Shown here piece by piece: positions 8,897 to 17,087 of a stretch of 59,786 nt of DNA; within the stretch, counting starts at the first letter, position 1; each line of letters opens with the position of its first letter. Origin of the DNA: Alphaproteobacteria bacterium (GTDB lineage Bacteria; Pseudomonadota; Alphaproteobacteria; Reyranellales; Reyranellaceae); the NCBI GenBank assembly GCA_016869975.1, contig VGCZ01000031.1, positions 1-59,786 on the forward strand, given 5' to 3'. Both the position numbers and the translations under genes were made by a program. The notes below the pieces were generated by a model that was given only the letters and a program-made list of their open reading frames with translations, was not told where the DNA came from and did not search any database.

Positions 8897-9727
8897 ATGC
8901 GTCCAATCCTCGTACTGGCGATCCTTTGGCTGTCGGCCGGTGTCGCGCTGGCCCAGGCGCCGGCGTCCCCGACTCCTGCGAGCCCGACTCCCGCGAGCCC
9001 GACTCCTGGGGGTAAGCCTCCGGTGGCCAAGCCGCCAGCCGGTCCGAGCTTCGATTGCACCAAGGCCACTACCGGGCGCGAGAAGGTGGTGTGCGCCAAC
9101 GCCGATCTGGCGGCGCTCGATCGCGCCCTGGCCGAGGTCTACGCCAAGGAGCGCGCGCGGCGCGACGCCGCCGGCCAGGCCGATCTGCAGCGCGAGCAGC
9201 TGCGCTGGCTAGCTGGCGTGCCCAACACCTGCGGCGTGCCCGATAGTGCCGGGCCGGAACGCTGGGCCGAGCCGCAGCGCAAATGCCTCGCCGATCTCTA
9301 TCGCGCGCGCACCACGGCGCTGGCCGGCGCCGCGACGACCACGCCGGCGTCAAGCTCGCCGCAATCGGTGATTGGCCGGTTCGCGCTCGTGTTGCCCTCG
9401 GCCGATGCCGGCGGCGGCCGCCTCACGGTCTCGCCGGCAGCCGGTGGCAAGTATCGGGTGGTGATCGAAACGGTGATCGGGCCGACGGCGCATACCTGCG
9501 CCATCGATACCTCGCAGGGCGTCATGGAAGGCGGCATGGTGCGCGTCAGTGCGCCGGCCGAAATCTACGACCGGGTCAGCGCCAGCCTGAAACCGGCGCG
9601 GTGCGAGTTCCGCATCATGAGCACGGTCGACGGCGTGAAGGTCGATGTCGGCGAATTCCAGGAAGCCTGCCGCACCTTCTGCGGCATGCGCGCCTTCTTC
9701 GACGGCAATTACAAACGGGTGAAGTGA
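8897..9727 (+). CDS. Exported protein with LprI-like (DUF1311) domain
   Basis: A 276-residue protein with a signal peptide (residues 1-19, cleavage near ALA-QA). A Pro-rich linker with three PASPT repeats (22-36) follows, then an LprI-like module around residues 52-135. The module's cysteine pattern (C54, C66, C112, C130) and the conserved LAALDRALAEVY stretch match this lysozyme-inhibitor-type family. The C-terminal ~130 residues form a second, probably beta-rich domain with three more cysteines that I do not recognise. Likely periplasmic. The real ligand is unknown; lysozyme inhibition is known for LprI but only inferred here. Confidence 0.75.
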   Translation: MRPILVLAILWLSAGVALAQAPASPTPASPTPASPTPGGKPPVAKPPAGPSFDCTKATTGREKVVCANADLAALDRALAEVYAKERARRDAAGQADLQREQLRWLAGVPNTCGVPDSAGPERWAEPQRKCLADLYRARTTALAGAATTTPASSSPQSVIGRFALVLPSADAGGGRLTVSPAAGGKYRVVIETVIGPTAHTCAIDTSQGVMEGGMVRVSAPAEIYDRVSASLKPARCEFRIMSTVDGVKVDVGEFQEACRTFCGMRAFFDGNYKRVK

Positions 9728-9731
9728 TCTT

Positions 9732-9755
9732 CCCTTCCCCGCCAGCGGGGAAGGG
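9732..9755. repeat. Dispersed palindrome, family A variant
   Basis: Perfect 11-bp arms CCCTTCCCCGC / GCGGGGAAGGG with a two-base loop, filling the gap between two convergent stops (9727 and 9765). It may also act as a terminator there. Confidence 0.85.
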
Positions 9756-9764
9756 AGAGCGGCT

Positions 9765-11339
9765 TCACCCTCCACCGTGGCGGGCGACGTCGAGCAGGGT
9801 GCGCATCAGGGTGGCGTCGTGGATGACGCGGGGCACTTTGTTCTGCCCGCCGAGTCGGCCGCGCGCCTTCATCCAGGATGCGAAGCAGCCGGGCGGTGCC
9901 AGGACGACGAATGGCGGCGCGATGCCGACTCCCGGCGCGCGGTGCGCGCGGTAGTCGTCGTTGCACGCGCAGAGCTCGCGATCGAGGATACGCGCCAGGG
10001 TGACGGCGGTCGCCGGATCCACGGGGCGGCTCGCTTCGACCACGTAGACATGGCCGCCCGGCGCCTCGGGCCAGTCCGGTGGGCGGTGGAGGCTGGGAAA
10101 TTCACGGCAGATGCCGTCGGCGGCGAAATGAGCCGCAGCCACGCTGTAGTCCACCACGTCGATCGCGGCCTCGGCGGCGGCGACGCTGAGCGCGGCGTCG
10201 ATTTCCTCGCCGATGAGATGCTCGCCGAAATCCGACAGCATGTAGCTGGTGCGGCCGGTGATCAGCAGGCGCGGCGGATCGAGCGTGACGAAACGCACCG
10301 TGTCGCCGACGACGTATGACCACAGGCCGGCGCAGCTGCTCACCACCAGGGCGTAGTTCACGTCGGTCTCGACCGTGCCGACGCGATGGCGCGTCGGCCG
10401 GGGCGAGTCGAGCTCGTCGATCGGTACGAACTCGAAATAGAGGCCGTGATCGACGTTGAGGCGCAGCCCTTCGCCGTAGCCGCGATCGGCCGACGCGAAG
10501 AAGCCTTCGCTGGCGGGATAGACCTCGCGCAGGTCGGGCGTGGCGGGCGCGAGCAATTCGGCGAAACGCCGACGATAGGGATCGAAGCGCACGCCGCCAT
10601 GCAGCAGCAGCGCCAGGTCGGGCAGGGGCGTCGGCGACTCGCCACGCGCGGCGCGTTCGGCGCGCAGCCGTTCGAGCAGCAGCAGCAGCCAGCTCGGTGT
10701 GCCGGTCAAGGTCGTGATGCGTTGATCGATCGCCGCCCGGGTGATGCCCTCCAGCTTGACTTCCCAATCGGTCAGCAGCGCCAGCGCCCGCGGCGGGAAG
10801 ACCAGTGGTTCGGCGTACCAGGGCAGGGTCGCGGTCGCGATGCCACTGAGGTCGCCGGCGCGCACGCCGGGCGCTGGCGTCTCCAGCGCCGTGCTGCCGC
10901 CCAGCATCAGCGAGCGGCCGGACAGCGCGGCGGAGCCGGGGCGTGCCGCGAAGTGGTAAGCCAGCGTATCGAGACCGGCGCGCCGGTTCGACGCCAGCAT
11001 GGCGCGCGTCACCGGAATGCGCTTGGTCGTGCCGCTGGTGGTGCCGGAGCTCAGCGCGAAAAACGGAATGCGGCCGGGCCAGGCGATGTCGTCGAGCAAC
11101 GGCCAGGCTGGCGCGAACCAGTCGCGCCAAAAACCCTCGTAGCGACGCAACGGGACGGCCGCGGCGAAGTCATCGGGACCGCGCAAACGAGCGAAGTCGT
11201 GCGCGCGACCGAAGCGCGTGCCGGCGGCGACGCGCAGCAGCCGCTCCAAGGTGCGCCGCTGGGCCGCCACCGCGTCGACGCGCCGCGACGCGCGTGCACG
11301 TGCCGCCACCAGCGCGCGGATGATCGGGCTCAGCAGCAT
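9765..11339 (-). CDS. GH3 family acyl-acid-amido synthetase-like protein
   Basis: A 524-residue member of the GH3 branch of the adenylate-forming superfamily. Plant GH3 enzymes adenylate carboxylic acids such as auxin or jasmonate and join them to amino acids. The ATP motif SSGTTSGTTK is at 97-106, the YPASEGFF motif corresponds to the second GH3 signature, and GLWSYVVGDTVRF to the third. The frame is open to 11651, but the upstream part reads through a palindrome and the 3' end of the neighbouring gene, so I start at MLLSPI (11339); no strong ribosome binding site is visible. It lies 100 bases downstream of a penicillin-acylase-family gene on the same strand. The bacterial substrate is unknown. 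Confidence 0.82.
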   Translation of the reverse strand: MLLSPIIRALVAARARASRRVDAVAAQRRTLERLLRVAAGTRFGRAHDFARLRGPDDFAAAVPLRRYEGFWRDWFAPAWPLLDDIAWPGRIPFFALSSGTTSGTTKRIPVTRAMLASNRRAGLDTLAYHFAARPGSAALSGRSLMLGGSTALETPAPGVRAGDLSGIATATLPWYAEPLVFPPRALALLTDWEVKLEGITRAAIDQRITTLTGTPSWLLLLLERLRAERAARGESPTPLPDLALLLHGGVRFDPYRRRFAELLAPATPDLREVYPASEGFFASADRGYGEGLRLNVDHGLYFEFVPIDELDSPRPTRHRVGTVETDVNYALVVSSCAGLWSYVVGDTVRFVTLDPPRLLITGRTSYMLSDFGEHLIGEEIDAALSVAAAEAAIDVVDYSVAAAHFAADGICREFPSLHRPPDWPEAPGGHVYVVEASRPVDPATAVTLARILDRELCACNDDYRAHRAPGVGIAPPFVVLAPPGCFASWMKARGRLGGQNKVPRVIHDATLMRTLLDVARHGGG

Positions 11340-11354
11340 CGGTTCGAAGGGTTC

Positions 11355-11396
11355 CCCTTCTCCCTCGGGGCCGTCCGCGGCCCCGAGGGAGAAGGG
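11355..11396. repeat. Perfect 19-bp inverted repeat
   Basis: Arms CCCTTCTCCCTCGGGGCCG and its exact complement with a TCCG loop, lying just upstream of the GH3 start and after the penicillin acylase stop. It resembles family A palindromes but has a different core. It may attenuate readthrough from the upstream gene into GH3. Confidence 0.85.
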
Positions 11397-11439
11397 AAGA
11401 GAGCCAAAGGTGATCGCCCCACCGTCATACGCAATGAGC

Positions 11440-13704
11440 CTAGGGCTTCGGCCGCAGGGCCATGACGCGTGGGAAGTCGCGGGCGACGGCGTCCGGCCGC
11501 AATGGCATGCGGACGTATTCTCGCCGCTGCCACATCGGCACCTGGTCGTCGTAGGCCGCGCCGCCCAGCCAGCCGTCCTGGCCGCCAAACAGCAGGAACC
11601 AGTTGGCATCGGGATCGGCCATGTCGGAGATGTGGCGCGATTGCGAGCCATAGCGCGAGTCGTGTCGGTCGTTCACCAGGTCGTGCGCGGTCTTCATCAC
11701 CGTCTCGCGCGAGCCGCCCGCCGGCAGGTCGGCGACGACGAAGCTGCCGCCGATCAGCGGCGCGTTGGCCAGCAGATGGGCGGCCCTCAGGCGATGCATG
11801 TCGCCCCAGGTGGCGAAGCGCGCCGCGTCGCGCGCCGCCGCCGGCAGCGCCGCCGTCAGCACCTCGCGCCGTCGTGCCGCCGGCAGCGCGTCGAGATCGG
11901 CGACGAAGAAGCGCGTGATGTGCTGCCATTGCAGATACACGCCGGGCAGGTCGCGATGGCTCGCCGCGCCATACACGGCGGGAAGCACATGGTAGAGCAG
12001 CGTTTCGAACGCCACCGGCCCCGCTGAATCGACGCGGTAGTCGCCGTCCCAGGCGGCCAGCCGGCGCACGAGGTCGGGCGCGACGCCGTCGAGGCCTGAA
12101 GCGGCGATCGCGCCGAGCATGCCCTTGGCGATCTGCAGCGACTTCTCCGATCGCGTATCGCCCTGCAGGGCCATCAGATCGGCGACGGAGACCTTGGGCC
12201 GGTCGCGCAGCAGCGCTTGCAGGCGACTCACGCGCTCGTCGTCGCTGAAGAGGAAGCCGATCGGCGTCTTGGTCGCCGCCGGCCGGTTGTTGGCCGAGGC
12301 GACGAAGCCTTGGGCGGGATTGAGCACGTGCGGCAGGTCGCCGACGCCGACGAAGCCGCGCCAATGCGTCGCCGGATCGGCGGCGTCGAGCACCGGGTCG
12401 TCGCGGCGCAGGCTGTCGCGCGCTGGCAAGATCGCGGCGAGGACCTGGCCGACATTGCCGCGGGCGTCGGCGAACAGCATGTTCTGCGCCGACACGCCGA
12501 AGCCCTGGAAGGCGCGGCGGAATTCGTCGGGCGTGCGGGCGCGCGCGGCGCGCAACAGCGCGGTGATCTCGTCGGTCGGCTCGTGGCCGACCCAGCGCAG
12601 CGCCAGCATCTCGCCCGGCCTGCTCTGTATCATCGGCGAATCCGAGATGATCGGGCCGAAGGGACTCATGCGGGTCGTGCGCGTGCTGTCGAACCAGGCG
12701 CGCACGCCGATGCGGACATCCGCGCGCGTGATCGCATCAGGCGGCAGCTTCGAGACGTCGTAGAGGTCGCTGGAGGCGGCGCGCATGTTGGTCCCGCCCC
12801 AGGCCATGTCGGGGCTGCGACCCAGCGCCACGAAGGGCAGGCCGGGCACCATCAGCCCCACCATGTTGTAGCTCGGCGAGCGCATGCCGGCGATCAGCCA
12901 GGCGTTGGGCATGGCGAAGCCGAGATGCGGATCGTTGGCGATCAGCGCGCCGCCCGTGGCGCTGTTGCGCGCCGCGACCGCGACCGAGTTGCTGCCCGAG
13001 CGACCGCGGCCGGACAGGATGTCGTTGAGCATATTCTCCTGCGGCGTCGCGGTGAAGCTGGTCACGCCATCGGCGCCCGCCGCCAGCGTGCGTCGCCAGG
13101 TCTCGGCGAAGCCTGGCTTGCCGCGCTCCTTCAGCATGGCGAAGTACACCAGCCAGTTGACGTCGGCGCCGGCCAGCCGGCCCATGGTGATGATGTCGCG
13201 CAAGGTCCACGGCTCGGCGGCGATACCCATCAAGCCGAATTCCGGCGGCTTGCGGCTTCGGCGCGACTGGTAATGGTTCATGCCATCGACGAAAGCCTGG
13301 GCGAAGTCGCGCGTGTCGGCCGGCATGCGGGCGATCACCGCGTCGGCGGCGCGGCCCAGGCCCAGAATACGCAGGGAATGATCGATATCGACGGTGAACG
13401 GCCCGGCCGATTCCGACAGCCGGCCCTGGGAAACCCGCCGGAAGACCTCGAGCTGGCCCTCGCGCAGATGCAGGTGGACCATGCCGAGCGCGAAAGCGAG
13501 ATCGCGATCGGTGGCCGCCTCGATGAAGGGCACGTGATGGGCGTTCCAGCGGATGGTGACCGGCTGGGCCAGCGGCAGCTCCGTGGTGGGGAAATCCGCC
13601 AGCCGATCCTCACTGGTGACGCGCTGCGGCGACAGCGCCGCACAACCCGGGAGCAGGAGCGCAAGCACGCCAAACAGCGCCTGCCGAGCCCTATGCATGA
13701 TCAC
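11440..13704 (-). CDS. Penicillin acylase family lipoprotein (Ntn hydrolase)
   Basis: A 754-residue amidase of the penicillin/AHL acylase family, which autocleaves and uses an N-terminal Ser to hydrolyse amide bonds. The beta-subunit start is recognisable as G237-Ser238 followed by NSVAVAA, then ALIANDPHLGF. An export signal with a lipobox-like LLPG-C (Cys21) suggests attachment to a membrane facing the periplasm. The ATG at 13704 has GAGG five bases upstream. Family substrates include beta-lactams, acyl-homoserine lactones and N-acyl amino acids; the sequence does not decide. Its downstream partner GH3 belongs to a family that makes amide bonds, so the two may act on related conjugates. Confidence 0.85.
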   Translation of the reverse strand: MIMHRARQALFGVLALLLPGCAALSPQRVTSEDRLADFPTTELPLAQPVTIRWNAHHVPFIEAATDRDLAFALGMVHLHLREGQLEVFRRVSQGRLSESAGPFTVDIDHSLRILGLGRAADAVIARMPADTRDFAQAFVDGMNHYQSRRSRKPPEFGLMGIAAEPWTLRDIITMGRLAGADVNWLVYFAMLKERGKPGFAETWRRTLAAGADGVTSFTATPQENMLNDILSGRGRSGSNSVAVAARNSATGGALIANDPHLGFAMPNAWLIAGMRSPSYNMVGLMVPGLPFVALGRSPDMAWGGTNMRAASSDLYDVSKLPPDAITRADVRIGVRAWFDSTRTTRMSPFGPIISDSPMIQSRPGEMLALRWVGHEPTDEITALLRAARARTPDEFRRAFQGFGVSAQNMLFADARGNVGQVLAAILPARDSLRRDDPVLDAADPATHWRGFVGVGDLPHVLNPAQGFVASANNRPAATKTPIGFLFSDDERVSRLQALLRDRPKVSVADLMALQGDTRSEKSLQIAKGMLGAIAASGLDGVAPDLVRRLAAWDGDYRVDSAGPVAFETLLYHVLPAVYGAASHRDLPGVYLQWQHITRFFVADLDALPAARRREVLTAALPAAARDAARFATWGDMHRLRAAHLLANAPLIGGSFVVADLPAGGSRETVMKTAHDLVNDRHDSRYGSQSRHISDMADPDANWFLLFGGQDGWLGGAAYDDQVPMWQRREYVRMPLRPDAVARDFPRVMALRPKP

Positions 13705-13810
13705 GACCTCGCCGGAAGTTGCTTTCGCCTTCTACGTCACGAACGTTAACATAGGTCACTCTTGCGATCGCGACGGGTCTACGCGTGGGGCTATGGCGTG
13801 CGGTACCTTC

Positions 13811-13841
13811 CTCCCTATCCCCGCAAGCGGGGGAGAGGGAG
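13811..13841. repeat. Dispersed palindrome, family A
   Basis: Arms CTCCCTATCCCCGC and GCGGGGGAGAGGGAG around an AA loop, in the divergent gap between the penicillin acylase (start 13704) and the first HtrA-like gene (start 13929). Confidence 0.85.
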
Positions 13842-13928
13842 TCGCGCTTGATATCCCCACGAGTTGCGGGGTTTCGGTGCCCCGGCGACGTGGTACCTTC
13901 AGTTACTAGGAGCGGAGATCGGATTGCC

Positions 13929-14969
13929 ATGAGCGCTTCCCGTCGGTTCCTCTCGCTGGCGGTGATCCTTGCGGTCGTCGGTTGCTTGTCGCCGGCCGTG
14001 GCGCAGACGGTGGACAAGCCCGCGACGGGCGAGCCGGCGCCGCGGCCGTTGAGCGACGCCGTGAAAGCGGCGTTGCCCGCCGTGGTCACGCTCAAGAGCA
14101 CGGTGCCGCGCGAAGCGCGCAGCGCGCGCAATCTCGGCACCGAGCGCGAGGGCCACGGCGTCGTGATCGACGACGACGGGCTGGTCCTGACCGTGGGTTA
14201 TCTCGTGCTCGAGGCCAACAGCGTCGAGATCGTCGAGAACAGCGGCAAGCGCGCCTCGGCGATGGTCGTGGCCTTCGACAACGATTCCGGCTTCGCGCTG
14301 GTGCGTACGGCGATCCCGCTGAAGGTCAAGCCGGTGGCCTTCGGCGATTCCGACACGCTCAAGCAGCGCGACGCCATCGTGATCGCCGGCGCCGGCGGCG
14401 AGGACAAGCTGCTGCGCGGCCTGGTCGCCGATCGTCGCCAGTTCGCCGGCTACTGGGAGTATCTGCTCGACAACGCCATCTTTACCGTGCCGCCCTATCA
14501 CCATAACTGGGGCGGTTCGGCGCTGCTCGACGAGCAGGGTGCGCTGATGGGCATCGGCTCGCTGCAGGTGCCCGACGCCTATCGCGGCGCGCGTAGCTTC
14601 CCCGGCAACATGTTCATCCCGATCAACCGGTTGAAGCCGATCTTCGAGACGATGAAAACCGGGCGCCGGCCGGATGGCGCCAAGCCGTGGATCGGCATCA
14701 CCACGCACGAGGCGCACGGTCGCCTGATCATCGCCAGTGTGCAGCCCGGCAGCCCGGCGGAGAGCGCAGGCCTGCGGCGCGGCGATGTCGTGCGCTCGGT
14801 CGGCGGCACCGAGGTCGATTCGCTGGCCGAGCTCTACAGCAATCTGTGGAAGGCCGGCCCGAGCGGCACCACCGTCACCCTGGGCATCGATCGCGGCGGC
14901 GAGCGCGTCGACGTGGCGGTGCGCTCCGGCGACCGCTACAAGTACCTGCGGCTCGATAGCAGCCTGTAG
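13929..14969 (+). CDS. Exported HtrA-like pseudoprotease with PDZ domain (paralogue 1)
   Basis: A 346-residue protein with a signal peptide (1-25, cleavage near AVA-Q), a trypsin-like S1C core (about 60-240) and a C-terminal PDZ domain (about 250-340, LIIASVQPGSPAESAGLRRGD). By eye against DegP, all three triad positions are changed: His becomes Tyr91 (LTVGYLV for VTNNHVV), Asp becomes Gly121 (DNDSGFALV for DPRSDIALI), and Ser becomes Trp194 (NWGGSAL for NSGGAL). It should be proteolytically inactive and probably acts as a periplasmic PDZ scaffold or chaperone. The ATG at 13929 follows GGAGAT; an upstream in-frame extension through the palindrome is rejected. It opens a five-gene plus-strand cluster. 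Confidence 0.82.
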   Translation: MSASRRFLSLAVILAVVGCLSPAVAQTVDKPATGEPAPRPLSDAVKAALPAVVTLKSTVPREARSARNLGTEREGHGVVIDDDGLVLTVGYLVLEANSVEIVENSGKRASAMVVAFDNDSGFALVRTAIPLKVKPVAFGDSDTLKQRDAIVIAGAGGEDKLLRGLVADRRQFAGYWEYLLDNAIFTVPPYHHNWGGSALLDEQGALMGIGSLQVPDAYRGARSFPGNMFIPINRLKPIFETMKTGRRPDGAKPWIGITTHEAHGRLIIASVQPGSPAESAGLRRGDVVRSVGGTEVDSLAELYSNLWKAGPSGTTVTLGIDRGGERVDVAVRSGDRYKYLRLDSSL

Positions 14970-14990
14970 CGTCCGAACGAGGAGACCACC

Positions 14991-16031
14991 ATGTCGCGTC
15001 AGACGTCCGGACCGACGACCATCGCCATGGCCAGCCTGATGCCGATCTTCCCTGACGCCTCGGACGAGTCCGAGGAGCAGAACGAGGATCGCTCGTCGGC
15101 CGAACGCCGGCGCGGCATTCCGGCGCCGCCGGGGCTGGTGCGCGCCATGCGCTCGGTGGTCGGGCTGAAGTCGAGCGTGCCCAAGGACGCGCGCACGGCC
15201 GAGACCTTGGGCACCGAGCGCGGCGGCCATGGCATCGTTATCGACGACCAGGGCCTCGTGGTCACGGTCGGCTACCTGATCATGGAGGCCAACAGCGTCG
15301 AGATCGTCGAGCCGGGCGGCCGCTCGGTGCCGGCGCGCGTCGTCGCCTACGATTTCTCCACTGGCTTCGGCCTGGTGCGTGCCACCCTGCCGACGCGGGT
15401 CAAGCCGGTGAGCTTCGGCGATTCGAAATCGGTCAAGCACAAGGACGCCGTGACCATCGCCGGCTTCGGCGGCGGCGCCGCGCAGCGCGCCATCGTCACC
15501 GACCGCCGCGATTTCGCGGGATACTGGGAGTACTTCATCGAGAACGCGATCTTCACCTCGCCACCCTATGAATCGTTCGGCGGCGCTGCGCTGTTCACCG
15601 ACGACGGCGAGCTGCTGGGCGTCGGCTCGCTGTTCATCGGTGACGCCTATCGCGGCCCCTCGGGTGTGCTGCCCGGCAACATGTTCATCCCGATCGACCG
15701 CCTGCCCGCCGTGCTCGACATGGTGAATGAAGGCAAGCGGCCGGGCGTCGGCCGGCCGTGGCTCGGCCTCTACGCCCAGCAGGTGCCAGGCGGGCTGGTG
15801 ATCGCCCATGTATCGCCCGACGGGCCAGCGGCGCGCGCCGGGCTGCGCCGCGGCGACGCCATCAACAGCGTCGGCGACGTGCTGGTCGACGAAGTCTCGA
15901 TGTTCTACCGCGCGGTGTGGAGCGCCGGACCGGCCGGCACGCGCATTACGCTCAGCATCGAGCGCGAGGGCGACGAGTTCGACGTGACGATCCGCACGGT
16001 GGATCGTTACGACTTCCTCAAGCTGGATTGA
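14991..16031 (+). CDS. HtrA-like pseudoprotease with PDZ domain, no signal peptide (paralogue 2)
   Basis: A 346-residue paralogue of the preceding protein, 21 bases downstream with AGGAG eight bases before the ATG. It lacks a signal peptide; instead residues 20-45 are acidic and disordered-looking, so it is predicted to be cytoplasmic. The S1C fold and PDZ domain are kept, but the triad is again lost: Tyr95 (VTVGYLI), Gly125 (DFSTGFGLV) and Phe196 (SFGGAALF). Shared features such as GYWEY, NAIFT and LPGNMFIPI show that the two arose by duplication. Retention of the same His-to-Tyr and Asp-to-Gly changes in both copies suggests a conserved non-proteolytic role. Confidence 0.82.
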   Translation: MSRQTSGPTTIAMASLMPIFPDASDESEEQNEDRSSAERRRGIPAPPGLVRAMRSVVGLKSSVPKDARTAETLGTERGGHGIVIDDQGLVVTVGYLIMEANSVEIVEPGGRSVPARVVAYDFSTGFGLVRATLPTRVKPVSFGDSKSVKHKDAVTIAGFGGGAAQRAIVTDRRDFAGYWEYFIENAIFTSPPYESFGGAALFTDDGELLGVGSLFIGDAYRGPSGVLPGNMFIPIDRLPAVLDMVNEGKRPGVGRPWLGLYAQQVPGGLVIAHVSPDGPAARAGLRRGDAINSVGDVLVDEVSMFYRAVWSAGPAGTRITLSIEREGDEFDVTIRTVDRYDFLKLD

Positions 16032-16076
16032 GTTACCTTGCCCCTCCGGGGGACGGTAATGAACAGGGAGTAGTCT

Positions 16077-17033
16077 ATGAGCAAGGCTTTCGCCTCGCAG
16101 GCGGATACCGAGGACAAGAAGATCACCTTCAGTCGGCTGTCGGAGCACGCCTACGCCTTCACGGCCGAGGGTGATCCCAATACCGGCATCGTCGTTGGCG
16201 ACGATTGCGTGATGGTGGTCGACGCGCAGGCGACGCCCGTCATGGCGCAGACGGTGATCGAGAAGATTCGCACCGTGACCGACAAGCCGATCCGCTATGT
16301 CGTGCTGACGCATTATCACGCGGTACGCGTGCTGGGCGCCTCGGGCTACGCGCCGCAGCACATCATCTGCAGCGACGCCACGCGCGATCTGATCGTCGAG
16401 CGCGGCGCGCAGGACATGAAGTCGGAGATCCAGCGCTTCCCGCGCCTGTTCCGCGCCGTCGAGTCGATCCCGGGCCTGACCTGGCCGACCATCACCTTCC
16501 ACGAGCGCATGACCATGTGGCTCGGCAAGCTGGAGGTGCAGATCATCCATGCCGGGCGCGGCCACACCAAGGGCGACACCATCGTCTGGCTGCCGCAGGA
16601 GAAGACCCTGTTCAGCGGCGATCTCGTCGAGTTCGCGGCCACGCCCTATGCCGGCGACGCCTATTTCGAGGACTGGCCGCGCACGTTGCAGACGCTGCGC
16701 GACCTGAAGGCGGCGGCGCTGGTGCCGGGTCGCGGCGACGCGCTGATTGGCGCCGAGCAGGTCGAGGCGGGCTTGAGCGGCACGCAGAGCTTCATCGCCG
16801 AGCTCTACGCCGAGGTGAAGAAGCGCGCCGATGCCGGCGGCGATCTGAAAGCGGCGTATGACGCGGCGGTGACGGCGATGCGGCCGCGCTACGGCAACTG
16901 GGTGATCTTCGACCACTGCATGCCGTTCGACGTGTCGCGCGCCTACGACGAGGCCAAGGGCATCTCCGACCCGCGCATCTGGACCGCCGAGCGCGACATC
17001 GAGATGTGGAAGGCGCTGGAGCAACAGGCGTGA
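16077..17033 (+). CDS. MBL-fold metallohydrolase with altered metal motif
   Basis: A 318-residue metallo-beta-lactamase-fold protein. The usual HxHxDH motif reads H79-Y-H81-A-V83-R84, so the two Zn1 histidines are kept but the Zn2 Asp and His are replaced by Val and Arg. The downstream ligands H163 (GRGHTKGD) and D182 (SGDLVEF) are present, and a late DHCMPFD could supply another His. A mononuclear or changed active site is inferred. There is no signal peptide. The ribosome binding site GGGAG lies eight bases upstream. It sits 45 bases after the second pseudoprotease and before an FAD monooxygenase on the same strand. Substrate unknown. Confidence 0.8.
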   Translation: MSKAFASQADTEDKKITFSRLSEHAYAFTAEGDPNTGIVVGDDCVMVVDAQATPVMAQTVIEKIRTVTDKPIRYVVLTHYHAVRVLGASGYAPQHIICSDATRDLIVERGAQDMKSEIQRFPRLFRAVESIPGLTWPTITFHERMTMWLGKLEVQIIHAGRGHTKGDTIVWLPQEKTLFSGDLVEFAATPYAGDAYFEDWPRTLQTLRDLKAAALVPGRGDALIGAEQVEAGLSGTQSFIAELYAEVKKRADAGGDLKAAYDAAVTAMRPRYGNWVIFDHCMPFDVSRAYDEAKGISDPRIWTAERDIEMWKALEQQA

Positions 17034-17041
17034 CCGTCTAT

Positions 17042-17071
17042 CTCCCTCTCCCCGCGCGCGGGGAGAGGGAG
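17042..17071. repeat. Dispersed palindrome, family A (perfect copy)
   Basis: A perfect 30-bp palindrome with 15-bp arms CTCCCTCTCCCCGCG and its complement, no loop. It occupies most of the gap between the MBL-fold gene and the FAD monooxygenase gene, so it lies inside the presumed operon. Confidence 0.93.
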
Positions 17072-17087
17072 TGCGGGCAAGTGAGCG

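Noticed and set aside
8960-9010. Tandem PASPT-coding repeats as a possible CRISPR or VNTR
   Set aside because: Three short in-frame copies inside a Pro-rich linker of the LprI-like protein; no spacer/repeat structure and too few copies.
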